From the NCBI RefSeq assembly GCF_014648495.1, contig NZ_BMRF01000013.1:1-64000 (forward strand): DNA of 64,000 nucleotides, read 5' to 3'. Shown here in pieces: positions 25,710-33,991 of the stretch (within the stretch, counting starts at the first letter, position 1; each line of letters opens with the position of its first letter). The notes under the pieces were generated by a model. That model did not search any database, was not told the DNA's origin, and worked only from the letters and a program-made list of their open reading frames with translations. Source of the stretch: Actinomadura cremea. GTDB lineage: Bacteria > Actinomycetota > Actinomycetes > Streptosporangiales > Streptosporangiaceae. A program made the position numbers and the translations under genes.

Positions 25710-26138
25710 ATGTCGATCACCGCGACAGGAGACTTGATCATTCCCCTATTGGGGACGCCGACGGCCGTAGGGCTCGCGCGCACACTTGCGGGTGCACGGC
25801 TGCGCAAATGGGACTGTTTCCGCATTATGGACGATGCACTTCTTGTCGTCTCGGAACTCGTTACCAACGCGGCCCGGCAGACGCCGCACGAGGAACTCCA
25901 GTTCCAAGTCAGCCGTGACGCCAACGGGATCATCATCGCGGTCTGGGACTCCAGCCCCGAGATTCCCCAGCCGAAGCCGCTCTACGAACTAGACCTCGAC
26001 GGCCTCGACATCTCCGAGGACGCGTTCGACAACAACGGCGGCCGAGGTCTACCGATCATCCAGACGCTCTCCACCACGTGCGGCGTCACGAAGGACCCGA
26101 ACGGGGGCAAATGGGTGTGGGCGAGGCTCAGCCCTTAG
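25710..26138 (+). CDS. anti-sigma-like ATP-binding protein (HATPase)
   Basis: A 142-residue GHKL ATPase of the RsbW/SpoIIAB-like type frequent in actinomycetes. The N-box is DALLVVSELVTNAARQTP (conserved Glu and Asn), the ATP-lid glycine motif is NNGGRGLPIIQTL, and IIIAVWDSSPEIP precedes it. Family members bind ATP and may act as anti-sigma or serine kinases. The ATG at 25710 is preferred to an upstream in-frame ATG at 25665 because AAGGA precedes it and the extension lies over the operator region. Divergent from the regulator gene and convergent with drmMI, with a shared terminator between. Confidence 0.85.
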   Translation: MSITATGDLIIPLLGTPTAVGLARTLAGARLRKWDCFRIMDDALLVVSELVTNAARQTPHEELQFQVSRDANGIIIAVWDSSPEIPQPKPLYELDLDGLDISEDAFDNNGGRGLPIIQTLSTTCGVTKDPNGGKWVWARLSP

Positions 26139-26152
26139 CCAGCCCATGCCCT

Positions 26153-26189
26153 GGCCTGCGGCGTGCGAGTAGGGGGCACGCCGCAGGCC
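26153..26189. terminator. bidirectional terminator hairpin
   Basis: GGCCTGCGGCGTGC (26153-26166) pairs perfectly with GCACGCCGCAGGCC (26176-26189) around a 9-base loop. It lies between the convergent ATPase gene (stop 26138) and drmMI (stop 26201), and so can serve both. On the plus side it is followed by CACAAAAC rather than a T-run. Confidence 0.8.
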
Positions 26190-26200
26190 CGTCACAAAAC

Positions 26201-29200
26201 TTAGAAGAGTCCGCCCTGCTCGCCGACCGGCTTGGCGCGCCCCTTCTTGGCCTTCTTGTCATGCAAGCCGGCCGCAACCTCGGCCGCGTACCGCTCGTGG
26301 TTGAGTTCGAGCAGCCGATCAACGAACTCCCGCCGGATCACCGGCCCCACGGTGTACCGCGTCTCACGCCCGACGTCGTGGTGGCCATGCCCGAGCTGCG
26401 GGATGAGGTCGTCCCACCCATACGCTCGACAGACAGCCTCGTCGATCGCCTTGTGAATCTCTCGAAGCTCCACGATGCCCGCATCATCGCAGGACGCGTC
26501 ATGCACGAGGTTGTACGTCTTCGTGAGCCCGGCCTGCCGCGCCAACATGACGTCCCGCCGGAACCCGTCGAGTCGCTCCCCCAACTCCCGCATCTCCTGC
26601 GTCATCTCCGGCAACGGCAGCGTCTCGAACACATCTGAGGGGGTGTAACGCAGGTCCGCCTTCATCGACGACGCCCGAGACACCGCCCACCAGTAGTGCG
26701 GCGCACTGCTCAACGTCGCCAACATGGCTGTTTCCTCAGTAGCAAAAACGCCAAGCATGTGTGAAAAAACCTGTCCGGTTGGGACCATCACCGGCATCAC
26801 AGTCTTACTGACGAGAGTTATGACGATCACTCGCTTTAGTGGGTGAATGGCCGCCCGGAGTCCGGGGGCAAGCTTTTCGTACTGCCACCACCGCTCACGC
26901 GTTACACGTTTTGAATCTGGAAGAATATCACGTTTTGGCTTAACCAGTTCACGCACACGATCGAGCGCATCAGGATATTCAGAAGCCCTCTCGAGCGACC
27001 AATTGCGAAAGTCGATAATGTATCGTTTGGCAAGCAATCCAGGATCGGTATTGACGTCTTGCCCATTTAGGTACCTAGACAGCACTTCCGAAATGCGCAG
27101 ATCCCTTCGAAGCAAGTCGCGGGCCTCGTCATCGGACATCACGAATCCGATGCCATTTACGAAGTTGCCGATGAACGCGATACCTCCGCTGCCAACCAAG
27201 CGATGCGGAGTTCCAGCGGCTCGAGATCTGGGATCCAATGATGAAGTGATACCAAGGACCTTGACGCCGTCAGCGATTCTAGCCGCTACTTCTTCAACCT
27301 TTCCTTTCGCCGTCCACACGGCAGCATACTCAAGCACTGCGGATTTGGAGGGCCAGGGGCGACTCTTGACTGATTTACGAATCGTCACACCCTGTTCAAC
27401 AAGCCGATCAAGGCCAACTTCGCGAGTATCTCCCTGCCCGATCGTATTTGTCGCAATCACTCCAGTACACCCAGAGGTGTTCAACAGAACGTGCGACCGC
27501 AAGAGGAAGTAGGCCACAAGATCAGCATTTCCGCGAACGCCGGAACTTATGCTCTCAACAATAAATTCTCGATAAGCCGACCCAGTAGATCCACTAATTT
27601 TCTTTCCACCCAAGAAAGGTGGATTGCCGATGATGGAATCGAAGCCCCCCATCTCGAAGACCTCGGGGAAGGCGAGAGGCCAGTGGATCGACTCACGGTG
27701 AAAGCCTCCATCTGGCAGGTCTGTGCGGAGCCACTGAGCGAGCTGGTCGCGGGCTTGAAGCTCCTCCTTCTCCTTGCCAGACATGACCTTAAGTCCGGCG
27801 GCCAGGGCCTGGTTCGATGCCGCGTCGAGACCGGCCTCCCCGCGCTTGGCGTTCGCTAGGCCGGCCGCCGTCGCCAGATCCGCCAGCAGCCAGGCGCGGG
27901 ACGTCTCGACCTCGGCCTCGTCCAGCATCGTCCGCTTAGCTGCAAGCCTCTCCAGGTCGGTGCCCTCGATCTCGACCAGCTTGCGGCGCTTGTCGGCGAC
28001 TCGGCCGACCAGTTCGCGGATTCCGGCCGTTAGGTCGAAGAGGGCGCCGTCGTTCTTATGCAACTCCCGGCCACGCTTGGCGTCCATGTGCATGACTTCG
28101 AGTTGGTCGAGGGACGTGATGCCGAGGAGCGAGTCGCCGACGATTAGGCGGTCGTCGAGGAAGGTGAACGGGCGGTTGGGGTCCATCGAGACCAGCCAGA
28201 GCGACAGCTTCGCCATGTCGACGGCCATCTCGTTGATGTCCGCACCGTAAAGGCAGTGCTCGATTACGTGGCGGCGGGCGTCCACTACGACCGGGTCGGC
28301 CTCGGAGTCGGTCATTTGGCCGACCACGTCGAGGTCGAAGCCCGCGGCACGGGCGTCGCCTTCGCGGATCCAAGCGGCGACCAAATGGTCTGCGAGGTAG
28401 CGGCAGGCGGCGACGAGGAACGCGGCCGAGCCCATGGCGATGTCGGCGACCTTGAGGGACAGGATCTCGTCCGACGACTTCGGCTTCCACTCCTTCTTGT
28501 CCGCGGTCTGGAGGGGGCCGGGCGAATAAACCAGCGGCTCCAGGGCGCCTTCTACGACCTCGCGGGCGAGGAAGCTCGGCGTGTAGTGGGTGCCGGTGTT
28601 CTTGCGGAGGGACGACTCTGTGACATACAGGCCGTCCGCGAGAATGACCATCGGCTGGTTGCGGAGGTCGTGCCGGATGATCCCGTAGAACGGCATCAGG
28701 CGTTCGGCGAGCGGGTAGTCGCCTCGGGTGACGGCCAGGAGTTTGCGGCGGGCGTCCTTTTCCTGCGCGTCCGTTCGCTTGCCTAGGTGCTTCTCCAGGG
28801 CCTTCGCGGAGCCGATCCGGGAGTCCTTGTACTCGGTCGCGAGGGTGGCGGCGAGGGTCGGGACGTCCGGGCAGGAGGCGGCGATCTCCTCGAGTCGGCT
28901 GAGGGGGACCTCTTCCTCCAGGCCGGCCTTGCCGATGAGCCCGACGTACGTCTCGTCCGCGTACAGGGCCACAAACGACAGCAGGCCCTCGTACACGTAT
29001 CCGATCTGTTCGACGTCGAGGGCGCGGAACGAGAGCTTTCGGCGCTCGGTGTTCTTCCCCGTGCCCATGCGGACGTACTGAACCGCTTCGAGCATGTGCA
29101 GGACGGTCCGGTCGTCGATGTCGAGCGGGAGCCAGTCGAAACGGTGCGGGTCGAAGATGGAGCCGTCGTGGGCGTGCATCTTCATGTCGGGGTGTTCGAC

Positions 29201-30244
29201 GCCGTAGTAGACCGCGTTGAACAGGGCGAGGAGACGATGCCACCCCGCCCAGGTGTGGTCGAGGTCGTCCTCGCCGGAGTCGAGGGCGCGCTTCTCCAGT
29301 TCGGCGTGGAGGCGTCCGGCGGAATACGCCGTCCGGTACAGCTCCTTGTCGGACGGCAGGAGCCCGCGCTCTTCGGCGAACAGCAGGAACACGATGCGCA
29401 TCATGACGGCGACCGCGCCCCGGTAGACCTCGTCGGGGCGGACGTCGCCGATGCCGGGGCCGCCGCGTTCGAGGCTCGCGGCGTGGGAGCGTCCGATGGC
29501 GGCGACCAGCAGTTCCACGGCCTGGCGGACCTGGACGCCGAGGGCCTCGGTGATGTCCTCCTGGTTCTCCACGCTGGCCTTGAGCAGCTCGACGAGGGTC
29601 TCGTCGGCGGGCACGGAGAAGAACCGGGACCGGCACAGGATCGACGTGAACGCGCGGACGACGTCGCGTTCGGCGGCCTCGTGCCAGTTGACGGAGTCGA
29701 ACACGGCGGTCGTCGTCACCCCGCCGCGCGGGGCCCAGACGAGCGCCCACCAGCGTCCGTCGGTGGCGAGGCCGAGCTGGACGTCGTGGTGGCGGCAGAG
29801 CTGCGCGAGGCGGTCGACGGGGGTGGCGGCCCAGTCGCTCCCCTTCACCCGCTGGGTCGGGACGCCGTCGGTGACGAGGCCGAGCAGGCGGACGGTCTTG
29901 GCGTCGCCATCGGCGGGGGCGCCGGGGTCGCGGAGGGCGAACGAGGGTGTGACGGTGGTGTCGTGCTCGGGGACGTCCATCGCGAGGTCGTCCACGACGC
30001 CCTCGAAGTGGACGAGTTCGTCCCAGCCGAGGAGGTCGCACAGGACGTAGTCGATCCAGGGGCGTCCGGGGTACGCGGCGTGCTCTCGGCGGAGGGCCTC
30101 GCGGGTGTCCTTGTCGAGGGCGTCGAGGGCAGGCCACGCGCGGTTGAGGACGGGCACGCTGAGGAACGGCCCGGAGATGTCGATCAGCGAGAGCCAGTCG
30201 GCGTGCTTGAAGTCGGTCTTGGCGCGGGTGAAGGTGCGGGCCAT
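26201..30244 (-). CDS. drmMI: DISARM adenine methyltransferase DrmMI
   Basis: A 1347-residue N6-adenine methyltransferase of the Eco57I-like gamma class. The SAM-binding motif I is ADIAMGSAAFLVAACRYL near residue 600 (a variant of the usual DPACGSGAFL), YGADINEMAVDMAKLSL follows, and the catalytic NPPF is in IIGNPPFLGG near residue 877. The ~600-residue N-terminal region has no nuclease motif that I recognise. C-terminal to NPPF, roughly residues 870-1175 form the target-recognition region, whose DNA (about 26720-27640) is much less GC-rich than the rest. The ATG at 30244 is two bases after the drmD stop. A PglX-like methylase is the alternative, but drmD next door favours DrmMI. Confidence 0.88.
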   Translation of the reverse strand: MARTFTRAKTDFKHADWLSLIDISGPFLSVPVLNRAWPALDALDKDTREALRREHAAYPGRPWIDYVLCDLLGWDELVHFEGVVDDLAMDVPEHDTTVTPSFALRDPGAPADGDAKTVRLLGLVTDGVPTQRVKGSDWAATPVDRLAQLCRHHDVQLGLATDGRWWALVWAPRGGVTTTAVFDSVNWHEAAERDVVRAFTSILCRSRFFSVPADETLVELLKASVENQEDITEALGVQVRQAVELLVAAIGRSHAASLERGGPGIGDVRPDEVYRGAVAVMMRIVFLLFAEERGLLPSDKELYRTAYSAGRLHAELEKRALDSGEDDLDHTWAGWHRLLALFNAVYYGVEHPDMKMHAHDGSIFDPHRFDWLPLDIDDRTVLHMLEAVQYVRMGTGKNTERRKLSFRALDVEQIGYVYEGLLSFVALYADETYVGLIGKAGLEEEVPLSRLEEIAASCPDVPTLAATLATEYKDSRIGSAKALEKHLGKRTDAQEKDARRKLLAVTRGDYPLAERLMPFYGIIRHDLRNQPMVILADGLYVTESSLRKNTGTHYTPSFLAREVVEGALEPLVYSPGPLQTADKKEWKPKSSDEILSLKVADIAMGSAAFLVAACRYLADHLVAAWIREGDARAAGFDLDVVGQMTDSEADPVVVDARRHVIEHCLYGADINEMAVDMAKLSLWLVSMDPNRPFTFLDDRLIVGDSLLGITSLDQLEVMHMDAKRGRELHKNDGALFDLTAGIRELVGRVADKRRKLVEIEGTDLERLAAKRTMLDEAEVETSRAWLLADLATAAGLANAKRGEAGLDAASNQALAAGLKVMSGKEKEELQARDQLAQWLRTDLPDGGFHRESIHWPLAFPEVFEMGGFDSIIGNPPFLGGKKISGSTGSAYREFIVESISSGVRGNADLVAYFLLRSHVLLNTSGCTGVIATNTIGQGDTREVGLDRLVEQGVTIRKSVKSRPWPSKSAVLEYAAVWTAKGKVEEVAARIADGVKVLGITSSLDPRSRAAGTPHRLVGSGGIAFIGNFVNGIGFVMSDDEARDLLRRDLRISEVLSRYLNGQDVNTDPGLLAKRYIIDFRNWSLERASEYPDALDRVRELVKPKRDILPDSKRVTRERWWQYEKLAPGLRAAIHPLKRVIVITLVSKTVMPVMVPTGQVFSHMLGVFATEETAMLATLSSAPHYWWAVSRASSMKADLRYTPSDVFETLPLPEMTQEMRELGERLDGFRRDVMLARQAGLTKTYNLVHDASCDDAGIVELREIHKAIDEAVCRAYGWDDLIPQLGHGHHDVGRETRYTVGPVIRREFVDRLLELNHERYAAEVAAGLHDKKAKKGRAKPVGEQGGLF

Positions 30245-30246
30245 TT

Positions 30247-33200
30247 TCAGTTCGCCTCTCGCTTCGGCACGACGAAGACCACGGCAACGGGGAAGGGGTG
30301 GGGCTCGGGCCTGGCGTAGCGGGCGGCGATCTGGCGGAGTTCCAGGTCCCGCTCGTCGGTCAGCCGTTGCAGCCGTTCCTCCCAGGCTCTCCGGTCGTTG
30401 TGGTACTGCCGCACCTCGTCCTGGCTGCGGGCCTCGGCCTCGGAGAACAGGGCGTCCTCCTCGTCGCCGCGGGCGAGCTGGCGGCGGAGCGTCGCGGAGA
30501 ACTGCTCGATGTTCTCGGTGATGCGCTTGGACTCGGCGTCGCGGCGCTGCGCGAGCCGGTTCTCCAGGGAGTCGCGGCGCTGCTTGTACCGCCATTCGAG
30601 AGCGGCCTCCAGGCCGGGCCGCAGGTCGGGGAACCGGTCGGCGAGGCGGGTCTGGATGCGCGGGGTGGCGGGCGTCCCGGAGGTGAGGGCGCGGTCGAGG
30701 AGGTCGCCGAGGCGGCCGAGGTTCTCCAGGCGGCGGAACCGTCCGGCCTCGGGCGCCCAGCCGCCCGCGTGCAGGACCTCCTCGTGCAGGCGGACGCCGT
30801 CCGCGCCGACGAGGACGTAGCGGGAGAACGCGGCGACGAGCGTCGTCTCCAACTCGGGGTCGTCGCTGACGACGGCGGCGACGCGGGACAGGTCGATGTT
30901 GTCGTTGGACGCGGCGGCCCGCAGCAGCCGCGTCGACATCGCGACGAGGGGGTGCCCGAGGTGGGCGAGGACGAGGTCGTCGCGTCCCTTCGCCTGCTTC
31001 TGGTCGAACGTGACGGGGAGCTGGCGCGGGGCGCGCCCGTCCGGCGGGAGCTTCTCCAGCAGCCCGGCGGACGCCCGCTCCCACGACCCCGTGAACACCG
31101 GGACGTCGAACACGCCGGGCTCGGCGGTGGGGCGCAGCGGCTGCTGGTGGGCGAGGTCGAGGGCGGTGTCGACGACGCGCTTCACGCCGGCCGGGGTGAT
31201 GCGCAGCTCGCGGACCGTCGTCTCGACCCGGTCGGACAGGCGGCGAACCTGGTCGCCGACGTCCTGGTCGGCGGGGATGCGATCCTTGCGGGCGACCTTG
31301 GCGGTCTCGGCGTCGACGTCGACGCGGGCGCCGAGGAGGCGGCGCTGCACGGCGTCGGCGAGGACGGCGTTGACCGACCCGAGGTCCTCCTCCATCCGGG
31401 ACACCTTCTTCGCGACGCGGGACAGGAACTCAAGGTCGGCCTCGTAGGAGTCGACCGCCTTGTCCCAGCCGGTGCCGACGAAGTGGCGGATCTCGGGGGC
31501 GTTCCGCTGCCCGTAGCGGTCGATGCGGCCGATCCGCTGCTCCAGCTTGTTCGGGTTGAACGGGATGTCGTAGTTGACGAGCCGGTGGCAGTGGTTCTGC
31601 AGGTCGATGCCCTCGCTGGCGGCGTCCGTGGCGAGCAGGATCCGGACCGGGTGCTCGGCGGGCGACTTCTGGAACGCCAGGCGGAGCCGCTCGCGGTCCA
31701 GGGTGTTCACGGAACCGTCCAGTTCCGCGACGCGGTCGCCGCCGAGGCCCTGCTGGCGGAGGAGGCCGGCGAGCCAGTCCTTGGTGTCGCGGTACTCGGT
31801 GAAGACGATGACGCGCTCGTCGTTCCACTCGCCGTCCGGGCGGCACGTCTCGTTCAGGTACTCGATGAGCTTCGCGGCCTTCGCGTCCGGCTGCGCCTCG
31901 TGCGCGGACGCCCACTCGAACATGCGGCGGAGGAGGTCGAGCTCGTCGTCCTCGCCGTCGACGAGGGGACGGGTGCGGGCGAGCGCGTCGGTCTCGGCCT
32001 CGTCGAGGGACTCGTCGTCGAGAGTGGCGGTGTCGTCGAAGAAGTCGTCGAGCCAGTCGTCCTCGGGCGGGAGCCCGTGGCCCGAACGGGCCTGGAGGGT
32101 GCGCGTGTAGACGTCCACGGTGTGCGCGAACGCGGCCGGGCTGGAGAACAGCCGCTTCTTCAGCAGGAGGGTGACGAGGTCGGCGGCCTTGCGGCCGCGC
32201 GTCTGGTTGAGGCGCCTGCGGCGGGCGTCGGCGAACCGCTGGAGGAGGCCGTGGATCTCGCGCTCGTCCTCGGGGTAGGTGACGGCGATCTCGCGGGCGT
32301 CGCGGGCCTTGAACCTGGCGTTCCTGGTGTCGGCGTCGACGATCTGGCGCTTGAGGCGGCGCACGACCGTCTCGCGGACCGCCGACTCCTCCGGCGGGAC
32401 GCCCCGGTGGAAGCGCTGGTCGTCGATGATCTCCAGGAGGGCGGTGAAGCTCTCCTGGTAGCCGTTGTGCGGCGTCGCGGACAGGAACAGCCGGTTGGTG
32501 AAGTGCGGCGCGAGGCGGCGGATCAGTTTCGTCTGCTGCGAGTCGATCGCGTACACCTGCTTCGGCGCGGCCGGGGCGACGTGGTGCGCCTCGTCGAGGA
32601 TCAGCAGGTCGAACGTGCGGGGATAGGTGGGGCCGTCCGCCGGGAGGACCTCGTCGAGGAGCCGCTGCGCCTTCGCGCCGCGCAGCCACGGCAGCGACAC
32701 GATGGCGAGGGGATGCACCTCGAACGGGTTCGCGGCGCTGCCGTGCGTCCGGCGTACCTCGGCGCAGCGGTCCGAGTCGATGACGGTGAAGTCGAGGCCG
32801 AACTTCTCGGCCATCTCGTCCCGCCACTTGGTGGTCAGGCCGGCGGGGCACACGATGAGGATGCGCTTGGCGCGCTGGCGGAGCCGCAGCTCCTCGGCGA
32901 CGAGGCCCGCCTCGATGGTCTTGCCGAGGCCGACGTCGTCGGCGAGCAGCAGGTTCACGCGGGGCGCGTCGAGGGCGCGGGCGACCGGCTCGAGCTGGTA
33001 GTCCTCGATGGCGACGCCGGACCGGAACGGCGCCTGCAGCCTGCGGACCTCGGCGGAAGCGACGGCGCCCCAGCGGACCGCGTCCAGGAACGCGGCGAGA
33101 CGCTCGGGCGGGTCGAACCGTCCGAGGGCGGCGTCGGGCAGCGTCCCGGACGGGAGGGTGCGGGCCGCCGCCTCGATCTCCCAGATGACCGAGAGGGTCT

Positions 33201-33348
33201 CGCCGTAGTGGCCGTCCTCGACGGACTGGAGCGTGACGACCGTGTGCGTACCGACCGTGTCGTCCACGTCGCCGACCACCCAGCGCTGGCCGCGCACCTG
33301 CACCAGGGCTCCGTGAACGGGACGCTCGGCGATCGCATTCGCGGGCAC
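30247..33348 (-). CDS. drmD: DISARM SNF2-like helicase DrmD
   Basis: A 1033-residue SNF2-type helicase. The first RecA lobe has LLADDVGLGKTIEAG (Walker A, ~residue 140), DLLILDEAHHV (~250) and FLSATPHNGY. A long insert separates it from lobe 2, with VIVFTEYRDT, LLATDAASEGIDLQ and EQRIGRIDRYGQ near residue 600. The C-terminal ~250 residues are charged and coiled-coil-like (KQRRDSLENRLAQRRDAE). DrmD defines class 1 DISARM. Translation starts at GTG 33348, with AGAGGAGAG about 7 bases upstream; the 17-residue extension to 33399 has no ribosome site. It heads the drmD-drmMI unit. Confidence 0.9.
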   Translation of the reverse strand: MPANAIAERPVHGALVQVRGQRWVVGDVDDTVGTHTVVTLQSVEDGHYGETLSVIWEIEAAARTLPSGTLPDAALGRFDPPERLAAFLDAVRWGAVASAEVRRLQAPFRSGVAIEDYQLEPVARALDAPRVNLLLADDVGLGKTIEAGLVAEELRLRQRAKRILIVCPAGLTTKWRDEMAEKFGLDFTVIDSDRCAEVRRTHGSAANPFEVHPLAIVSLPWLRGAKAQRLLDEVLPADGPTYPRTFDLLILDEAHHVAPAAPKQVYAIDSQQTKLIRRLAPHFTNRLFLSATPHNGYQESFTALLEIIDDQRFHRGVPPEESAVRETVVRRLKRQIVDADTRNARFKARDAREIAVTYPEDEREIHGLLQRFADARRRRLNQTRGRKAADLVTLLLKKRLFSSPAAFAHTVDVYTRTLQARSGHGLPPEDDWLDDFFDDTATLDDESLDEAETDALARTRPLVDGEDDELDLLRRMFEWASAHEAQPDAKAAKLIEYLNETCRPDGEWNDERVIVFTEYRDTKDWLAGLLRQQGLGGDRVAELDGSVNTLDRERLRLAFQKSPAEHPVRILLATDAASEGIDLQNHCHRLVNYDIPFNPNKLEQRIGRIDRYGQRNAPEIRHFVGTGWDKAVDSYEADLEFLSRVAKKVSRMEEDLGSVNAVLADAVQRRLLGARVDVDAETAKVARKDRIPADQDVGDQVRRLSDRVETTVRELRITPAGVKRVVDTALDLAHQQPLRPTAEPGVFDVPVFTGSWERASAGLLEKLPPDGRAPRQLPVTFDQKQAKGRDDLVLAHLGHPLVAMSTRLLRAAASNDNIDLSRVAAVVSDDPELETTLVAAFSRYVLVGADGVRLHEEVLHAGGWAPEAGRFRRLENLGRLGDLLDRALTSGTPATPRIQTRLADRFPDLRPGLEAALEWRYKQRRDSLENRLAQRRDAESKRITENIEQFSATLRRQLARGDEEDALFSEAEARSQDEVRQYHNDRRAWEERLQRLTDERDLELRQIAARYARPEPHPFPVAVVFVVPKREAN

Positions 33349-33566
33349 GGCTCTCCTCTTATGGTGATGACCTGGGGGTCTTTGGTAGCACAGCGGCACC
33401 GGTGGTCGGGGGCGGACGACCCGTTCCGGCCGGGTCCGGCCACCCGATCATTCTACCGATGCCGGGGCGCCAACGTCGACGGCACTATCGCAGGTTTATT
33501 GGGTACACGAACGAGCGGTCCGGCTCCGTCTACCGCGTCGACATGGTGATGCAGCGGCGCGGTTCC

Positions 33567-33892
33567 TCAACGGCCTGTGACGCGCCTTCGACGGTCGCGC
33601 CATCGCCTCGCCGGTTCGACGCCAGGCGCGGCAGAACCTCCGGCGGACCGTCGCCGAGGCCGTCGCCGACGGCGAACGGTCTCGGGCCGCCCGTACCCGC
33701 CGGGCCGCGCCGTCCGTCCGCAAGGTGAACGTCCGTCGGCCTTGTGGAGGTACGCCTTGCCGACGTGGCGGGGCAGGTCGGCGATGATCCAACCGGGGCA
33801 GGCGAGAACGGGGGCGGAGAGGCCGGACGGCACGAAAGCGCGCAGCCGAGAGAAGTCGTCCTCGATGTGGTCGGGGAACGGGCGTGGTCCAT
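33567..33892 (-). pseudogene. relict of a maleylpyruvate isomerase (MDMPI) N-terminal domain
   Basis: Reading from an ATG at 33892 gives MDHARSP, but the homologous continuation DHIEDDFSRLRAFVPSG lies in the next frame, as if one C had been lost. That frame then shows APVLACPGWIIADLPRHVG and KAYLHKAD, the hallmark region of mycothiol-dependent maleylpyruvate isomerase N-terminal (DinB-like) domains. After KAD the similarity ends in Arg-rich noise and no C-terminal domain follows. The fragment is thus both frameshifted and truncated. It lies in the spacer between drmD and the divergent TPR/HSP90 operon. Confidence 0.55.
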
Positions 33893-33951
33893 GCCGGGCG
33901 GTCCAATAGGCGCCGCCCGCGTTGATCCGACAGAGGCCGCCCCGTCCCGGT

Positions 33952-33991
33952 GGAACCGGAGACGGGGGCGGATCATCTCAACGACGTGGTG
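33952..33991 (+). promoter_or_regulatory. 40-bp element before the first TPR gene, candidate ECF-type promoter
   Basis: This element is 34/40 identical to 36275-36314 before the HSP90 gene. It begins GGAACCGG, has GATCATCTCA in the middle and ends in the start codon region GACGTGGTG. GGAAC, 16 bases, then TCATCT resembles an extracytoplasmic-function sigma promoter; transcription would then begin at about the GTG at 33986, giving a leaderless message. The sigma assignment is inference. Confidence 0.5.

Larger units (their letters stand above)
7269..33348 (-). other. class 1 DISARM locus, split by a 12.4-kb insert
   Basis: All five class 1 DISARM genes are present on the minus strand in order drmD (33348), drmMI (30244), then after 12.4 kb drmA (13839), drmB (10000) and drmC (8117). 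drmD-drmMI and drmA-drmB-drmC are each tightly packed (2-base gaps or a GTGA overlap), so two transcription units are likely. DISARM is a known multi-gene anti-phage system with a methylase marking self DNA; class 1 is defined by drmD and the adenine methylase drmMI. The insert between drmMI and drmA carries unrelated defence-like and regulatory genes. Confidence 0.85.

Noticed and set aside
26201-33348. BREX or Pgl system based on a large adenine methylase
   Set aside because: No PglZ, BrxL, BrxC or PglW gene is present, while DrmD, DrmA, DrmB and DrmC are; DISARM class 1 fits better.
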